13,884 nucleotides of DNA from Rickettsiella sp. (GTDB lineage: Bacteria > Pseudomonadota > Gammaproteobacteria > Diplorickettsiales > Diplorickettsiaceae): NCBI GenBank assembly GCA_031119195.1, contig JAVHYG010000001.1:22910-36793 (forward strand), in the 5' to 3' direction. The position numbers were made by a program, and so were the translations under genes. Below the pieces are notes generated by a model. That model was not told the origin of the DNA and did not search any database. It was given only the letters and a program-made list of their open reading frames with translations. This document shows positions 1 to 6,640 of the stretch, piece after piece; within the stretch, counting starts at the first letter, position 1; every line of letters starts with the position of its first letter.

Positions 1-2
1 AT

Positions 3-581
3 CAATTAGCTATAAAAAACAGAGAAAAACCTGATGCTATGTATATGCAAGCGAACAAAGCGGGAAAATTTTGGAGAGCAAATTATCAAGCTATAATTGA
101 AAAAAACTTCAAGCAGAAGGTTGAGTTTAGTTCTTGGAAAGTAATTGGTACTAAGCATAAAACTTATAAGAAATCGCGAAAAGAAATAGACAAACTTTAC
201 AGTAAAAATTCTGAGTTTAAAAGTTTTTTAGAAGAAGATATCAAAGAATTTGAAAATAGACATTTCAAACGAGAAGGCAGATATTTTACAGAAGAAGAAA
301 AAGAATATTGTCGACAATGTTTAAAAGAAGAATGTGCTGCTTTGATTGTATGGGATAGAAGTAAAAATGCTCCGGGTTACTCCTGTATTTATTATCCTAA
401 AAAAATGAATAAAGCTATGCTTTTTATCAAAAGACATTATACTAATTTCATGTCAATTTACGCAGAGCTGCATCCAAATACATTTTTCTCTACTAATAAG
501 GACGACTCAAAACTTCCTACTGAAGATTTAACTACTTATAATGATTTAACTTCATTTATACCTAAATGGTTAATTAATTAA
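3..581 (+). CDS. Cyclodipeptide synthase, XYP subfamily (5'-truncated by window edge)
   Basis: Probable tRNA-dependent cyclodipeptide synthase, which takes two aminoacyl-tRNAs and joins the amino acids into a cyclic dipeptide (diketopiperazine) in the cytoplasm. The frame is open back to the window edge, and the 12 residues before the ATG at 39 look like protein (QLAIKNREKPDA). The true start therefore lies upstream, and about 50-60 N-terminal residues including the P1 substrate pocket are missing. Counting from the ATG at 39, the stretch ECAALIVW (98-105) followed about 21 residues later by YYP (118-120) matches the family's catalytic-Glu block and its second signature; Tyr-Pro is the XYP hallmark. 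A Lys-rich middle (23-60) fits the tRNA-binding helices. The tail after YP (60 residues) is longer than in AlbC. The stop is 7 bp before the sensor kinase gene, so the two are probably co-transcribed. The family call is from a hand alignment to AlbC; the product cannot be predicted. Confidence 0.72.
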   Translation, partial: QLAIKNREKPDAMYMQANKAGKFWRANYQAIIEKNFKQKVEFSSWKVIGTKHKTYKKSRKEIDKLYSKNSEFKSFLEEDIKEFENRHFKREGRYFTEEEKEYCRQCLKEECAALIVWDRSKNAPGYSCIYYPKKMNKAMLFIKRHYTNFMSIYAELHPNTFFSTNKDDSKLPTEDLTTYNDLTSFIPKWLIN

Positions 582-588
582 ACTTATC

Positions 589-2100
589 ATGAGCAAGAAA
601 TCTAAAATTTTAGAATGTGCTTTAAATATTATCGATTGTCATGTTTATTGGAAAAATCGTCGAGGAAAATATTTATGGTGTAATAAAAAACTTGCTGATG
701 TACTTGGATTACGAAATCAAAATGAAATTGAAAAAAAGACCGACTATGATTTATATAATAAAGATTTAGCAAAGGTTGTTGTTGAACTTGATAGCAAAGT
801 TCTTTCTACAGGAAAAGAATATCAAACCGAAGAAGTCGGCTTAGACTTAATGGGCAAAAAAGCAGTCTACTTATCAATTAAAAAACCTATTAGGGATAAA
901 GCTGGTATCGTTGAAGGATTAATAGGAATGTCAATTGATATTACAGAAAAAAAACAAGCTGAGCTTGCAAAACAAGAGTTTGTCCAAAATATAGCACATG
1001 ACTTACGAACTCCCTTAGTAGGAATAATGGGACTTGCAAGTTTACAAGCTTCTGATGCACCTCATGCTTTAGAACGCGAATATGGGCAAATGATTTATGG
1101 GGCTAGTGAACAACTTTTAGAATTACTTAATTCCGTAATAGAAGTTACAGCGGCAAAGCATATTAATAAATTCAACAAATTAAAAAAAGATAAAATTAAC
1201 TTAAAAGAGTTTGTCAAAGAACTACAAGTTCTAATAGAACCTACCCTTCACAAAAAAGCTTTACAATTTGATCTACAACTTGATCCAAAACTACCCAAAA
1301 TTATCATCAGCGATAGAATAAAGTTAAAGCGTATTTTACTTAATCTGCTTGCTAATGCTATAAAATTTACTAAGCATGGAAATATTAACGTAACTATTAA
1401 CTTGTTATCCATAAATAATAATCATGCCCAATTAGAAATAAAAATATCAGATACAGGTATTGGCATTCCAAATAATCAATTTGAAAAAATATTTAAGCGT
1501 TTTTATAGAATTAACCCTTCTTATGAAGGGATTTATAAAGGCTCCGGCGTAGGTTTATATTTAGTTAAGAAGCTACTGCGATCATTAAAAGGTAAAATAA
1601 CCGTCAGTAGTCAAGAAGGAATAGGTACTTGCTTTACTTTACTATTTAATTTTTCAATAGCTAATAAAGTTTTAAACAACGTATCTAACACGGTAATGCC
1701 TAAATCTGTAGAGCAGAATAATAGTAGCTCACAAAAAAATATTCTTGTCGTTGAAGATAATACCTTAGTTTTACATGCCGTTAAAAAAAAATTAGAGAAT
1801 CTAGGCTATCAAGTTATTACTGCAACGGACGGGAATGTGGCCTTAGATTATTTACAAACACAATCCTTTACATGGGTACTGCTTGATATTGGGTTACCTG
1901 GACTAAACGGAAATGAAGTGGCTAAACGTTACCGTAAATGGGAATCAGAACGCAAAAAATCTCCCCTTCTCCCCCTTTTTGCTTTAACTGCTCATTATGA
2001 AACAGCTCATAAAGAAGTAGGGATTAATCATATATTTTTTAAGCCATTTACAGATAAACACATTTTGTTTATTGAAAAATTTATAAAAGGTCAATACTAA
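589..2100 (+). CDS. PAS-containing hybrid sensor histidine kinase/response regulator
   Basis: Hybrid two-component sensor of 503 residues. Domain order is an N-terminal PAS domain (about 8-120, ending in the typical DITEKK linker), a HisKA dimerisation helix with H-box AHDLRTP (phosphorylated His137), and a HATPase_c domain. The ATPase has an N-box around Asn256, G1 box DTGIGIP (288-294), F-box IFKRFYRI (301-308) and G2 box GSGVGLYL (318-325). A C-terminal receiver follows, with acidic pair Glu389-Asp390, phospho-acceptor Asp433 in LLDIGLPG, Thr467 and Lys485. All catalytic residues are present, so it should be active. No membrane segment or signal peptide is visible, so it is a cytoplasmic sensor whose PAS domain would read an internal ligand or redox state. 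There is no output or HPt domain, so a separate phosphotransfer partner is expected. The ATG at 589 lacks a clear ribosome-binding site; coupling to the CDPS gene 7 bp upstream is likely. Ligand and target genes are unknown. Confidence 0.93.
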   Translation: MSKKSKILECALNIIDCHVYWKNRRGKYLWCNKKLADVLGLRNQNEIEKKTDYDLYNKDLAKVVVELDSKVLSTGKEYQTEEVGLDLMGKKAVYLSIKKPIRDKAGIVEGLIGMSIDITEKKQAELAKQEFVQNIAHDLRTPLVGIMGLASLQASDAPHALEREYGQMIYGASEQLLELLNSVIEVTAAKHINKFNKLKKDKINLKEFVKELQVLIEPTLHKKALQFDLQLDPKLPKIIISDRIKLKRILLNLLANAIKFTKHGNINVTINLLSINNNHAQLEIKISDTGIGIPNNQFEKIFKRFYRINPSYEGIYKGSGVGLYLVKKLLRSLKGKITVSSQEGIGTCFTLLFNFSIANKVLNNVSNTVMPKSVEQNNSSSQKNILVVEDNTLVLHAVKKKLENLGYQVITATDGNVALDYLQTQSFTWVLLDIGLPGLNGNEVAKRYRKWESERKKSPLLPLFALTAHYETAHKEVGINHIFFKPFTDKHILFIEKFIKGQY

Positions 2101-2173
2101 TATTTATTTTTTCTAATTTAAGATTTATTTTTGATCGGATAAAATTAAAATAGCCTCCCTATACCCGCAAAAT

Positions 2174-2182
2174 TGGTATAAT
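2174..2182 (+). promoter_or_regulatory. Extended -10 promoter for tRNA-Arg
   Basis: A perfect TATAAT (2177-2182) is preceded by TG at 2174-2175, giving the extended -10 pattern TGnTATAAT. No good -35 hexamer lies at the expected distance, which is usual for extended -10 promoters. Transcription would begin near 2189, about 35 bases before the tRNA. Confidence 0.5.
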
Positions 2183-2224
2183 AAGAAAGGGATGTGTAAT
2201 TTAAATGAATGCTTGAGTGATTAA

Positions 2225-2301
2225 GCCCCGGTGGCACAGGTGGATAGCGCAGTCCCCTCCTAAGGGACAGGTCGCCGGTTCGAATCCGGCCTGGGGCACC
2301 A
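2225..2301 (+). tRNA. tRNA-Arg (anticodon CCT)
   Basis: Complete 77-base tRNA with encoded CCA. The acceptor GCCCCGG (2225-2231) pairs with CTGGGGC (2291-2297), with one G-T wobble. The anticodon stem GTCCC/GGGAC (2252-2256/2264-2268) closes the loop CTCCTAA, placing anticodon CCT at 2259-2261; this reads AGG arginine codons. The T-arm GCCGG-TTCGAAT-CCGGC spans 2273-2289. The D-stem is slightly imperfect by eye. It stands alone, with its own extended -10 promoter upstream and two decayed tRNA tails just downstream. Confidence 0.95.
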
Positions 2302-2413
2302 AATAGAACATCAATACAGAAAATAGAAGTTTGACGGTTCGAATCCGCTCGGGCACTAATAGAGTATCAATGCAGAAAATTTAAACTTGACAGTTCGAAT
2401 CCGCCAAAGCGCT
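2302..2413 (+). repeat. Two tandem 56-bp repeats carrying decayed tRNA 3' tails
   Basis: Unit A (2302-2357) and unit B (2358-2413) are exactly 56 bp each and adjacent. They match at 43 of 56 positions by eye. Each starts with a spacer (AATAGA...CAGAAAAT) and ends with a degraded tRNA T-arm and acceptor remnant: GGTTCGAATCCG at 2336-2347 and AGTTCGAATCCG at 2392-2403. The intact tRNA-Arg directly upstream ends in the same kind of tail. Neither unit contains D- or anticodon arms, and the T-stems are mostly broken, so they are not tRNA genes. They look like partial duplications of a tRNA 3' end plus spacer, or remnants of tRNA-targeted integration. Confidence 0.7.
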
Positions 2414-2590
2414 AAAATAAAAAATTTTTCTAAAAACTTCTCACTTAAATTATCAACATCTTTCATCTATTCTATAAAGCATATGACGATCCTGTTTATA
2501 TGAAGTAAAACTTCATGCTAAATTAGAGTAAAATCTTCATAATCATGGATATTACAGAAATCTGAATAGAAACATAGTTAATTTGGGTAT
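2414..2590. other. Intergenic region before pdxY with a small inverted repeat
   Basis: AT-rich non-coding stretch. The only structure I see is a perfect 6-bp inverted repeat, ATGAAG (2500-2505) and CTTCAT (2511-2516), with a 5-base loop. The right arm motif TAAAA-CTTCAT recurs imperfectly as TAAAATCTTCAT at about 2530-2541. This could be an operator for the pdxY operon or a weak hairpin. No convincing -35/-10 pair or Shine-Dalgarno stands out. Confidence 0.3.
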
Positions 2591-3451
2591 ATGAATATTT
2601 TATCCATACAATCACATGTAAGTTATGGCTATGTTGGTAACAAAGCTGCAACTTTTCCTTTACAATCTCTGGGGTTTGAAGTCTGGCCTATCAACACAGT
2701 ACAATTCTCTAATCATACAGGTTATGGTTTTTGGCGAGGAGAAGTATTTTCAGCGCAACATATTCACTCTGTAATCCAAGGCCTAGAATCTTTAAATCTA
2801 GCTCAAAAATGTGATGCCATTCTATCTGGCTATATAGGCGACAAGGCAATTGGCAAAGTTATTCTTAATACAGTTAACCGCTTCAGGACACATAATCCAG
2901 GCTTATGCTATCTGTGTGATCCTGTGATGGGCGAGCCAGGGGGAAAGGGTTGTTTTGTAAAACAAGACATTCCTGCATTTTTTCGCGAACAGTGTCTAAA
3001 TGTTGCCACTATCATTACCCCCAATCATTTTGAAGCAGAAATTTTATGGACAAAAAAAATCAATAATACTAAACAATTGCAACAAGCCAGTACTTTTTTT
3101 CATAGTAAAGGCGTTTCTATTGTAGCTATTACCCGCTTACAACTTAATAACATAAATAATTCAGAAAATTATTCCGCTTTCCTTTCTATTAAAAACAGAC
3201 AGCAATGGTTAGCAATCGCGCCCGCGATCAAATTAACACGGGCTATAAATGGGACAGGTGATCTTTTTTCAGCTCTTTATTTAGGTCATTTTTTATTAAC
3301 CAAAGATCCTGTCATGGCCTTTCAGCAGGCTATGAATACTACGCATAAAATACTGGTGTCGACTGCAAAAGTAAAAAAACGCGAATTACAAATTATTGGT
3401 AATAACTATTGTGATCCGGCCCCTAACACGATTACACTAATACCTCTCTAA
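2591..3451 (+). CDS. pdxY: Pyridoxal kinase PdxY
   Basis: ATP-dependent kinase that phosphorylates pyridoxal to pyridoxal 5'-phosphate in vitamin B6 salvage; cytoplasmic, ribokinase-like fold. The 286-residue length matches PdxY of other gammaproteobacteria. The N-terminus has the family block SIQSHVSYGYVGNKAA (5-20) followed by the substrate-loop stretch NTVQFSNHTGYG (35-46). CDPVMG (109-114) and TPNHFEAE (143-150) contribute to nucleotide and metal binding. GTGDLFSA (221-228) is the anion-hole/catalytic motif with base Asp224. It leads a tight + strand cluster: the CcmD-like gene starts 16 bp downstream and lpxK follows. The start is chosen because MNILSIQSH aligns with the family N-terminus; the ribosome-binding site (TTGGG) is weak. 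Alternative: PdxK, but the N-terminal block favours PdxY. Confidence 0.93.
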   Translation: MNILSIQSHVSYGYVGNKAATFPLQSLGFEVWPINTVQFSNHTGYGFWRGEVFSAQHIHSVIQGLESLNLAQKCDAILSGYIGDKAIGKVILNTVNRFRTHNPGLCYLCDPVMGEPGGKGCFVKQDIPAFFREQCLNVATIITPNHFEAEILWTKKINNTKQLQQASTFFHSKGVSIVAITRLQLNNINNSENYSAFLSIKNRQQWLAIAPAIKLTRAINGTGDLFSALYLGHFLLTKDPVMAFQQAMNTTHKILVSTAKVKKRELQIIGNNYCDPAPNTITLIPL

Positions 3452-3467
3452 CAACAAGGAAGTTTAA

Positions 3468-3617
3468 ATGAAGGACTATAGCGTTTACTTATGGGTAACC
3501 TACCTCGTTACACTGGCCGTTTTGTTAATTAACCTCATCATCCCTTTAATTCGTTACTATAAATTACGTCGAAAAAAACAAACGAAACTTTCTGATATTT
3601 CTAGAAAACAATGTTAA
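3468..3617 (+). CDS. ccmD: CcmD-like small membrane protein (49 aa)
   Basis: A 49-residue frame with a good ribosome-binding site (AAGGA, 9 bases before ATG). An N-terminal segment with YSVYLWVTY (4-12) leads into one hydrophobic helix (about 8-29) and then a strongly basic stretch (YYKLRRKKQTK, 30-40). This aromatic-rich start, single transmembrane helix and Arg/Lys cluster is the layout of CcmD, the small subunit of the CcmABCD haem exporter used in cytochrome c maturation. It sits 16 bp after pdxY and overlaps the lpxK start by 7 bases (ATG of lpxK at 3611, stop at 3615-3617), so translation of the two is probably coupled. No other ccm gene is in the window, which weakens the name. That it is a real coding gene is more certain than its identity. 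Confidence 0.6.
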   Translation: MKDYSVYLWVTYLVTLAVLLINLIIPLIRYYKLRRKKQTKLSDISRKQC

Positions 3618-4603
3618 CTATTTGGAAAAATAAAAATTTTATCGCCTATTTACTATGGCCTTTTTCTTTATTATATCGTCTAATTATATTTTTTCGGGGT
3701 AAACTTTATCAGTTTCATATAAAAAAAATAACACTGTTTTCAGTACCTATTATAGTCATTGGAAATATCACGGTAGGTGGCTCTGGAAAAACTCCACTGC
3801 TTATTGAAATCGCCCAATTTCTAAAAAATAAGGGATGGCGGCCCGGTGTAATTAGTCGTGGCTACATGGGAAAAACAGACCATTATCCCTGCCGAGTACA
3901 TATGAATAGTAATCCACGTGAAGTAGGCGATGAACCTTTACTCATAGCACAAGCTACGGGCTGTCCTACATTAGTTGATCCTGAACGTAGCCGGGGAATA
4001 AAAACCTTACTGGGAAAAACCAACTGTAATATTGTCCTTAGTGACGATGGCTTACAACATTTAGCATTAGGTCGAGATATCGAAATTGCTGTTGTCGATG
4101 GCCAACGTCGTTTTGGCAATGGTTTCTGTTTACCTGCAGGCCCTTTGCGCGAACCTCTTTCGCGTTTAAAGAAGGTCGATTTTATTGTTTCAAAAGGAAA
4201 AGCGGCCAAGCTGAATGAATATGAGATGCTATTAATTCCTGATCATTTTTATCAGCTTATTCAACCTCAAAACAAAAAAAATCTAGGTTTCTTTTATGGA
4301 AAAAAACTTCATGTGGTCGCAGGAATTGGCAATCCAGATCAATTTTTTAGTAGTCTACGCACATTAGGTCTTACGTTTATAGAACATCCATTTCCTGATC
4401 ATCATTTTTTTAAACCTAACGATTTTAATTATGGCAATGAGGCCATTATCATTATGACAGAAAAGGATGCTGTTAAATGTACCGGTCTGGTTGATACAAG
4501 ATTATGGTGCTTAAGATCAAAAACCAAATTAGACGAAAGTTTTTTTGATGCTTTATTGAGAAAAATTACCATAAAACAAAAAGAAAAAAATACCAATCAT
4601 TAA
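3611..4603 (+). CDS. lpxK: Tetraacyldisaccharide 4'-kinase LpxK
   Basis: Inner-membrane-associated kinase that phosphorylates the 4' position of tetraacyldisaccharide 1-phosphate to give lipid IVA, a late step of the Raetz lipid A pathway. The 330-residue length is normal. A hydrophobic N-terminal helix (about 9-29) is the membrane anchor. The P-loop GNITVGGSGKTP lies at 51-62 (Lys60). SRGY (82-85), GDEP (106-109), the acidic SDDGLQH block (144-150) and AGPLRE (176-181) are the family's conserved motifs. The C-terminal lobe has TEKDAVKC. There is no clear ribosome-binding site; the start overlaps the CcmD-like gene, suggesting translational coupling. msbA, a common lpxK neighbour, is not adjacent here. 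A probable terminator lies 76 bp downstream, before the convergent arnA-type gene. Confidence 0.96.
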   Translation: MLTIWKNKNFIAYLLWPFSLLYRLIIFFRGKLYQFHIKKITLFSVPIIVIGNITVGGSGKTPLLIEIAQFLKNKGWRPGVISRGYMGKTDHYPCRVHMNSNPREVGDEPLLIAQATGCPTLVDPERSRGIKTLLGKTNCNIVLSDDGLQHLALGRDIEIAVVDGQRRFGNGFCLPAGPLREPLSRLKKVDFIVSKGKAAKLNEYEMLLIPDHFYQLIQPQNKKNLGFFYGKKLHVVAGIGNPDQFFSSLRTLGLTFIEHPFPDHHFFKPNDFNYGNEAIIIMTEKDAVKCTGLVDTRLWCLRSKTKLDESFFDALLRKITIKQKEKNTNH

Positions 4604-4679
4604 GATTGACTAATCTAGATCAAACAAAATTTTTTTCCTAACGTTTCAGTAATATTTCTATCATATTATTAAAAATAAC

Positions 4680-4712
4680 AAAGCATATAAACATTATTAT
4701 ACGAAGCTTTTT
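4680..4712 (+). terminator. Possible terminator after lpxK
   Basis: Imperfect hairpin in the convergent gap. Outer arms AAAGC (4680-4684) and GCTTT (4706-4710), inner arms TATAA (4686-4690) and TTATA (4697-4701), with a small asymmetric bulge. It is followed by a short T run (4708-4712). It is AT-rich and weak; the A-rich left arm could let it work for the opposite gene as well. Confidence 0.38.
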
Positions 4713-4717
4713 ATTTA

Positions 4718-5731
4718 CTAACTATAATAATCCAAAATCTTTTTTAAACTGGCTTGAATATCTATTTTAGGATGCCAAGAAAGGTATTTTTGTGCATTTT
4801 TTATTGAAGGCACACGCCGTTCTACATCTTGGTAGCCTTTTCCATAATAACTATCCGCTGATATAACTTGTATTTGAGATTTTGTCATATTAGCATATTT
4901 AGGATAATTTTTAACCTGTTCTAACAGTAATTTAGCCAACTCACTAATAGAGATATCATTTGTTGGATTACCAATATTAAAGATACGTTGAGAAGCAGCG
5001 CCGTGTTCATTTGCTATTATCTTTATCAACGCATCTATGCCGTCTGTTATATCAATGAAACTACGTCGTTGCTGTCCACCATTCACTAGTTTAATCGTTT
5101 CTCCTCGTAAAATATTACCAATAAACTGACTTACAACACGCGAACTGCCCGGTTTGGAGTTATGGGGATCATCCAATTTTGGACCTATCCAATTAAAAGG
5201 TCGGAATAGTGTATAAGCCAATTCACCACGTAAACCATAAGCATGAATAACTCTATCCATCATTTGTTTACAACACGAATAAATCCAACGCGGTTTACTG
5301 ATAGGTCCTAGTATAAAATTACTAGTCTCTTCATTAAACTCCCCATCGGTACACATACCATAAACTTCTGACGTAGAAGGAAAAACGACCCGTTTTTTAT
5401 ACTTCACGCAAAGGCGAATGATACGTAGATTGGCTTCAAAATCTAATTCAAAGATACTTAATGGATCTTTGACATAGATAGCAGGTGTAGCGATGGCAAC
5501 CAAGGGTAAAACAACATCACAGTCTTGTATCTTTTCTTCTATCCATGAAATTTCCTGATTGAGATCACCTTGCTTAAACTGCACACGTGGATGAGTAAGA
5601 AAATCAGTAATTTTGTTACTGGTCAAATCCAATCCAATAAAATGCCAATCACTCTTATCATTCAAAGCCTGCTCTAGTAGGCTACTACCAATAAAACCGT
5701 TGATACCTAGAATTAATACTCTTAAACTCAT
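4718..5731 (-). CDS. arnA: ArnA-type UDP-glucuronic acid decarboxylase (stand-alone C-terminal half of ArnA)
   Basis: Short-chain dehydrogenase-like enzyme, 337 residues, matching only the C-terminal half of E. coli ArnA. That half oxidises UDP-glucuronic acid with NAD+ and decarboxylates it to UDP-4-keto-pentose, the first committed step to UDP-L-Ara4N. Rossmann motif GINGFIG (9-15), STSEVYG (119-125; Ser/Glu catalytic pair), YSCCK (151-155; Tyr-xxx-Lys), FRPFNWIGP (176-184) and SYYGKGYQDVERR (294-306; the last Arg block is characteristic of ArnA decarboxylases) are present. The formyltransferase half is missing, not truncated: the protein begins cleanly at MSLRVLILG. I chose the ATG at 5731; a longer frame runs up to a TTG at 5815 but would overlap the divergent gene and adds residues unlike the family. 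It is convergent with lpxK and divergent from the acyltransferase gene. Confidence 0.9.
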   Translation of the reverse strand: MSLRVLILGINGFIGSSLLEQALNDKSDWHFIGLDLTSNKITDFLTHPRVQFKQGDLNQEISWIEEKIQDCDVVLPLVAIATPAIYVKDPLSIFELDFEANLRIIRLCVKYKKRVVFPSTSEVYGMCTDGEFNEETSNFILGPISKPRWIYSCCKQMMDRVIHAYGLRGELAYTLFRPFNWIGPKLDDPHNSKPGSSRVVSQFIGNILRGETIKLVNGGQQRRSFIDITDGIDALIKIIANEHGAASQRIFNIGNPTNDISISELAKLLLEQVKNYPKYANMTKSQIQVISADSYYGKGYQDVERRVPSIKNAQKYLSWHPKIDIQASLKKILDYYS

Positions 5732-5732
5732 T

Positions 5733-5798
5733 GTTTTACTACTTAATAGGGGCAGATAAACGAGTCTGCCGAAAAATATTGGGTTTACTCTACTTAAT
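5733..5798. promoter_or_regulatory. Divergent regulatory spacer: direct repeat plus hairpin
   Basis: The 69-bp gap between the two divergent genes contains a near-identical direct repeat, GTTTTACTACTTAAT at 5733-5747 and GTTTACTCTACTTAAT at 5783-5798, spaced 50 bp apart. Between them is a perfect 6-bp inverted repeat, GGCAGA (5751-5756) and TCTGCC (5765-5770), with an 8-base loop. One repeat abuts each start codon. This is a plausible shared operator, but no clear -35/-10 pair is seen. Confidence 0.35.
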
Positions 5799-5800
5799 TT

Positions 5801-6517
5801 ATGCATAACACTCAACTACTCGATTGGGATAGCAACGTTCTCGGAGTATCGGTTGCAAAAATACTCACTGCAACACTTACTCCAGAAAAACTGACATCGC
5901 TTTTACACATGCTCAAATCCAAAGGGGTAAAGCTGGTTTATTGGTTAATAGCAAACGAAGACGTTACCTCACAAAAAGCAGCCCAACATTGCGGTGGCTT
6001 GTTAACTGATGAAAAAGTAACGTATCACTTAGATTTAAAAACTCTACTGCCTTTTTACATCGATAAAGAGATAGCAATCTATACCGCTGATACAGCTAAT
6101 GCCGAACTTGAAGCCATATCGGTTGAAATCTCCAAATTCTCACGCTTTAGTCATGATCCTCACTTAACAATTTCACAAGTCAATAAATTGTATAAAACTT
6201 GGATAGACAACGCTTGTAAAAAAATAGTGGCCAAAACTGTATTGGTAATTAAAGATCAATACGCTATTGTCGGTATGGTAACCATCGATGATAAAAAAGG
6301 TCGTGCTGATTTAAGCTTGCTAGGTGTAGACCCCCAGCATCAAGGCAAAGGGTTAGGAAAACGTTTAGTGCAGGCCGCGCAAGCTTGGTCTATTGTTAAT
6401 AACTATACCTTAAGCCAAGTCGTTACTCAAAAGAGCAATTATAAAGCGCGGCGCTTGTATGAATCCTGCGGCTATCAACAAAAAAAAACTGAAAAGTTCT
6501 ATCATTTTTGGGTATGA
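5801..6517 (+). CDS. WecD/RffC-like GNAT N-acyltransferase
   Basis: A 238-residue acyl-CoA-dependent acyltransferase resembling WecD (RffC), which N-acetylates dTDP-4-amino-4,6-dideoxygalactose for enterobacterial common antigen. LLDWDSNVLGV (6-16) matches the WecD N-terminal motif around LTWENAFFGV. SRF (114-116) and the following LYKTWIDNACK (130-140) match SRF...FYAQWIENAVR. The C-terminal GNAT domain (about 100-238) has GVDPQHQGKGLGKRL (175-189), the acetyl-CoA pyrophosphate loop, and ends with VVTQKSN...ARRLYESCGY (207-225). It is transcribed away from the ArnA-type decarboxylase gene, so an amino-sugar nucleotide substrate is plausible; whether that is UDP-Ara4N is only inference. No clear ribosome-binding site precedes the ATG, but this start fits the family N-terminus. 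The stop lies 3 bp before the insertion-sequence end; the C-terminus is of family length, so it does not seem truncated. Confidence 0.78.
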   Translation: MHNTQLLDWDSNVLGVSVAKILTATLTPEKLTSLLHMLKSKGVKLVYWLIANEDVTSQKAAQHCGGLLTDEKVTYHLDLKTLLPFYIDKEIAIYTADTANAELEAISVEISKFSRFSHDPHLTISQVNKLYKTWIDNACKKIVAKTVLVIKDQYAIVGMVTIDDKKGRADLSLLGVDPQHQGKGLGKRLVQAAQAWSIVNNYTLSQVVTQKSNYKARRLYESCGYQQKKTEKFYHFWV

Positions 6518-6520
6518 ATC

Positions 6521-6560
6521 GTGCTAATTCAAACGGCCTGTTGAAAAAGTAGTTACAAAT
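6521..6560 (+). repeat. Left terminal inverted repeat of the insertion sequence
   Basis: Forty bases beginning GTGCTAATTC; it matches the reverse complement of 7648-7687 with three mismatches (element positions 8, 25 and 36). Confidence 0.88.
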
Positions 6561-6640
6561 CAAGTTATTAAAAGCCGAGTTTCATCCTGATAGTAAAATA
6601 AAATTTTGCCGATTTTTATTTTATCCATGAAGTTAGCAAT

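Noticed and set aside
2101..2224. Rho-independent terminator after the sensor kinase gene
   Set aside because: T-rich stretches are present, but I found no convincing hairpin before them.
2331..2413. Possible second and third tRNA genes from the TTCGAATCC motifs
   Set aside because: Only T-loop and acceptor-like remnants exist; there are no D-arm or anticodon arms, and the T-stems are broken.
2302..2413. Short tandem repeats as a CRISPR array
   Set aside because: Only two units, no unique spacers between conserved repeats, no cas genes; repeats are explained by tRNA tails.
3883..4209. 108-residue frame on the - strand
   Set aside because: Lies wholly inside lpxK, whose motifs are clear; low-complexity Arg/Ser/Pro composition is typical of an antisense shadow.
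5732..5815. N-terminal extension of the ArnA-type decarboxylase to position 5815
   Set aside because: Begins with TTG, overlaps the divergent gene's start, and adds 28 residues with no family similarity before MSLRVLILG.
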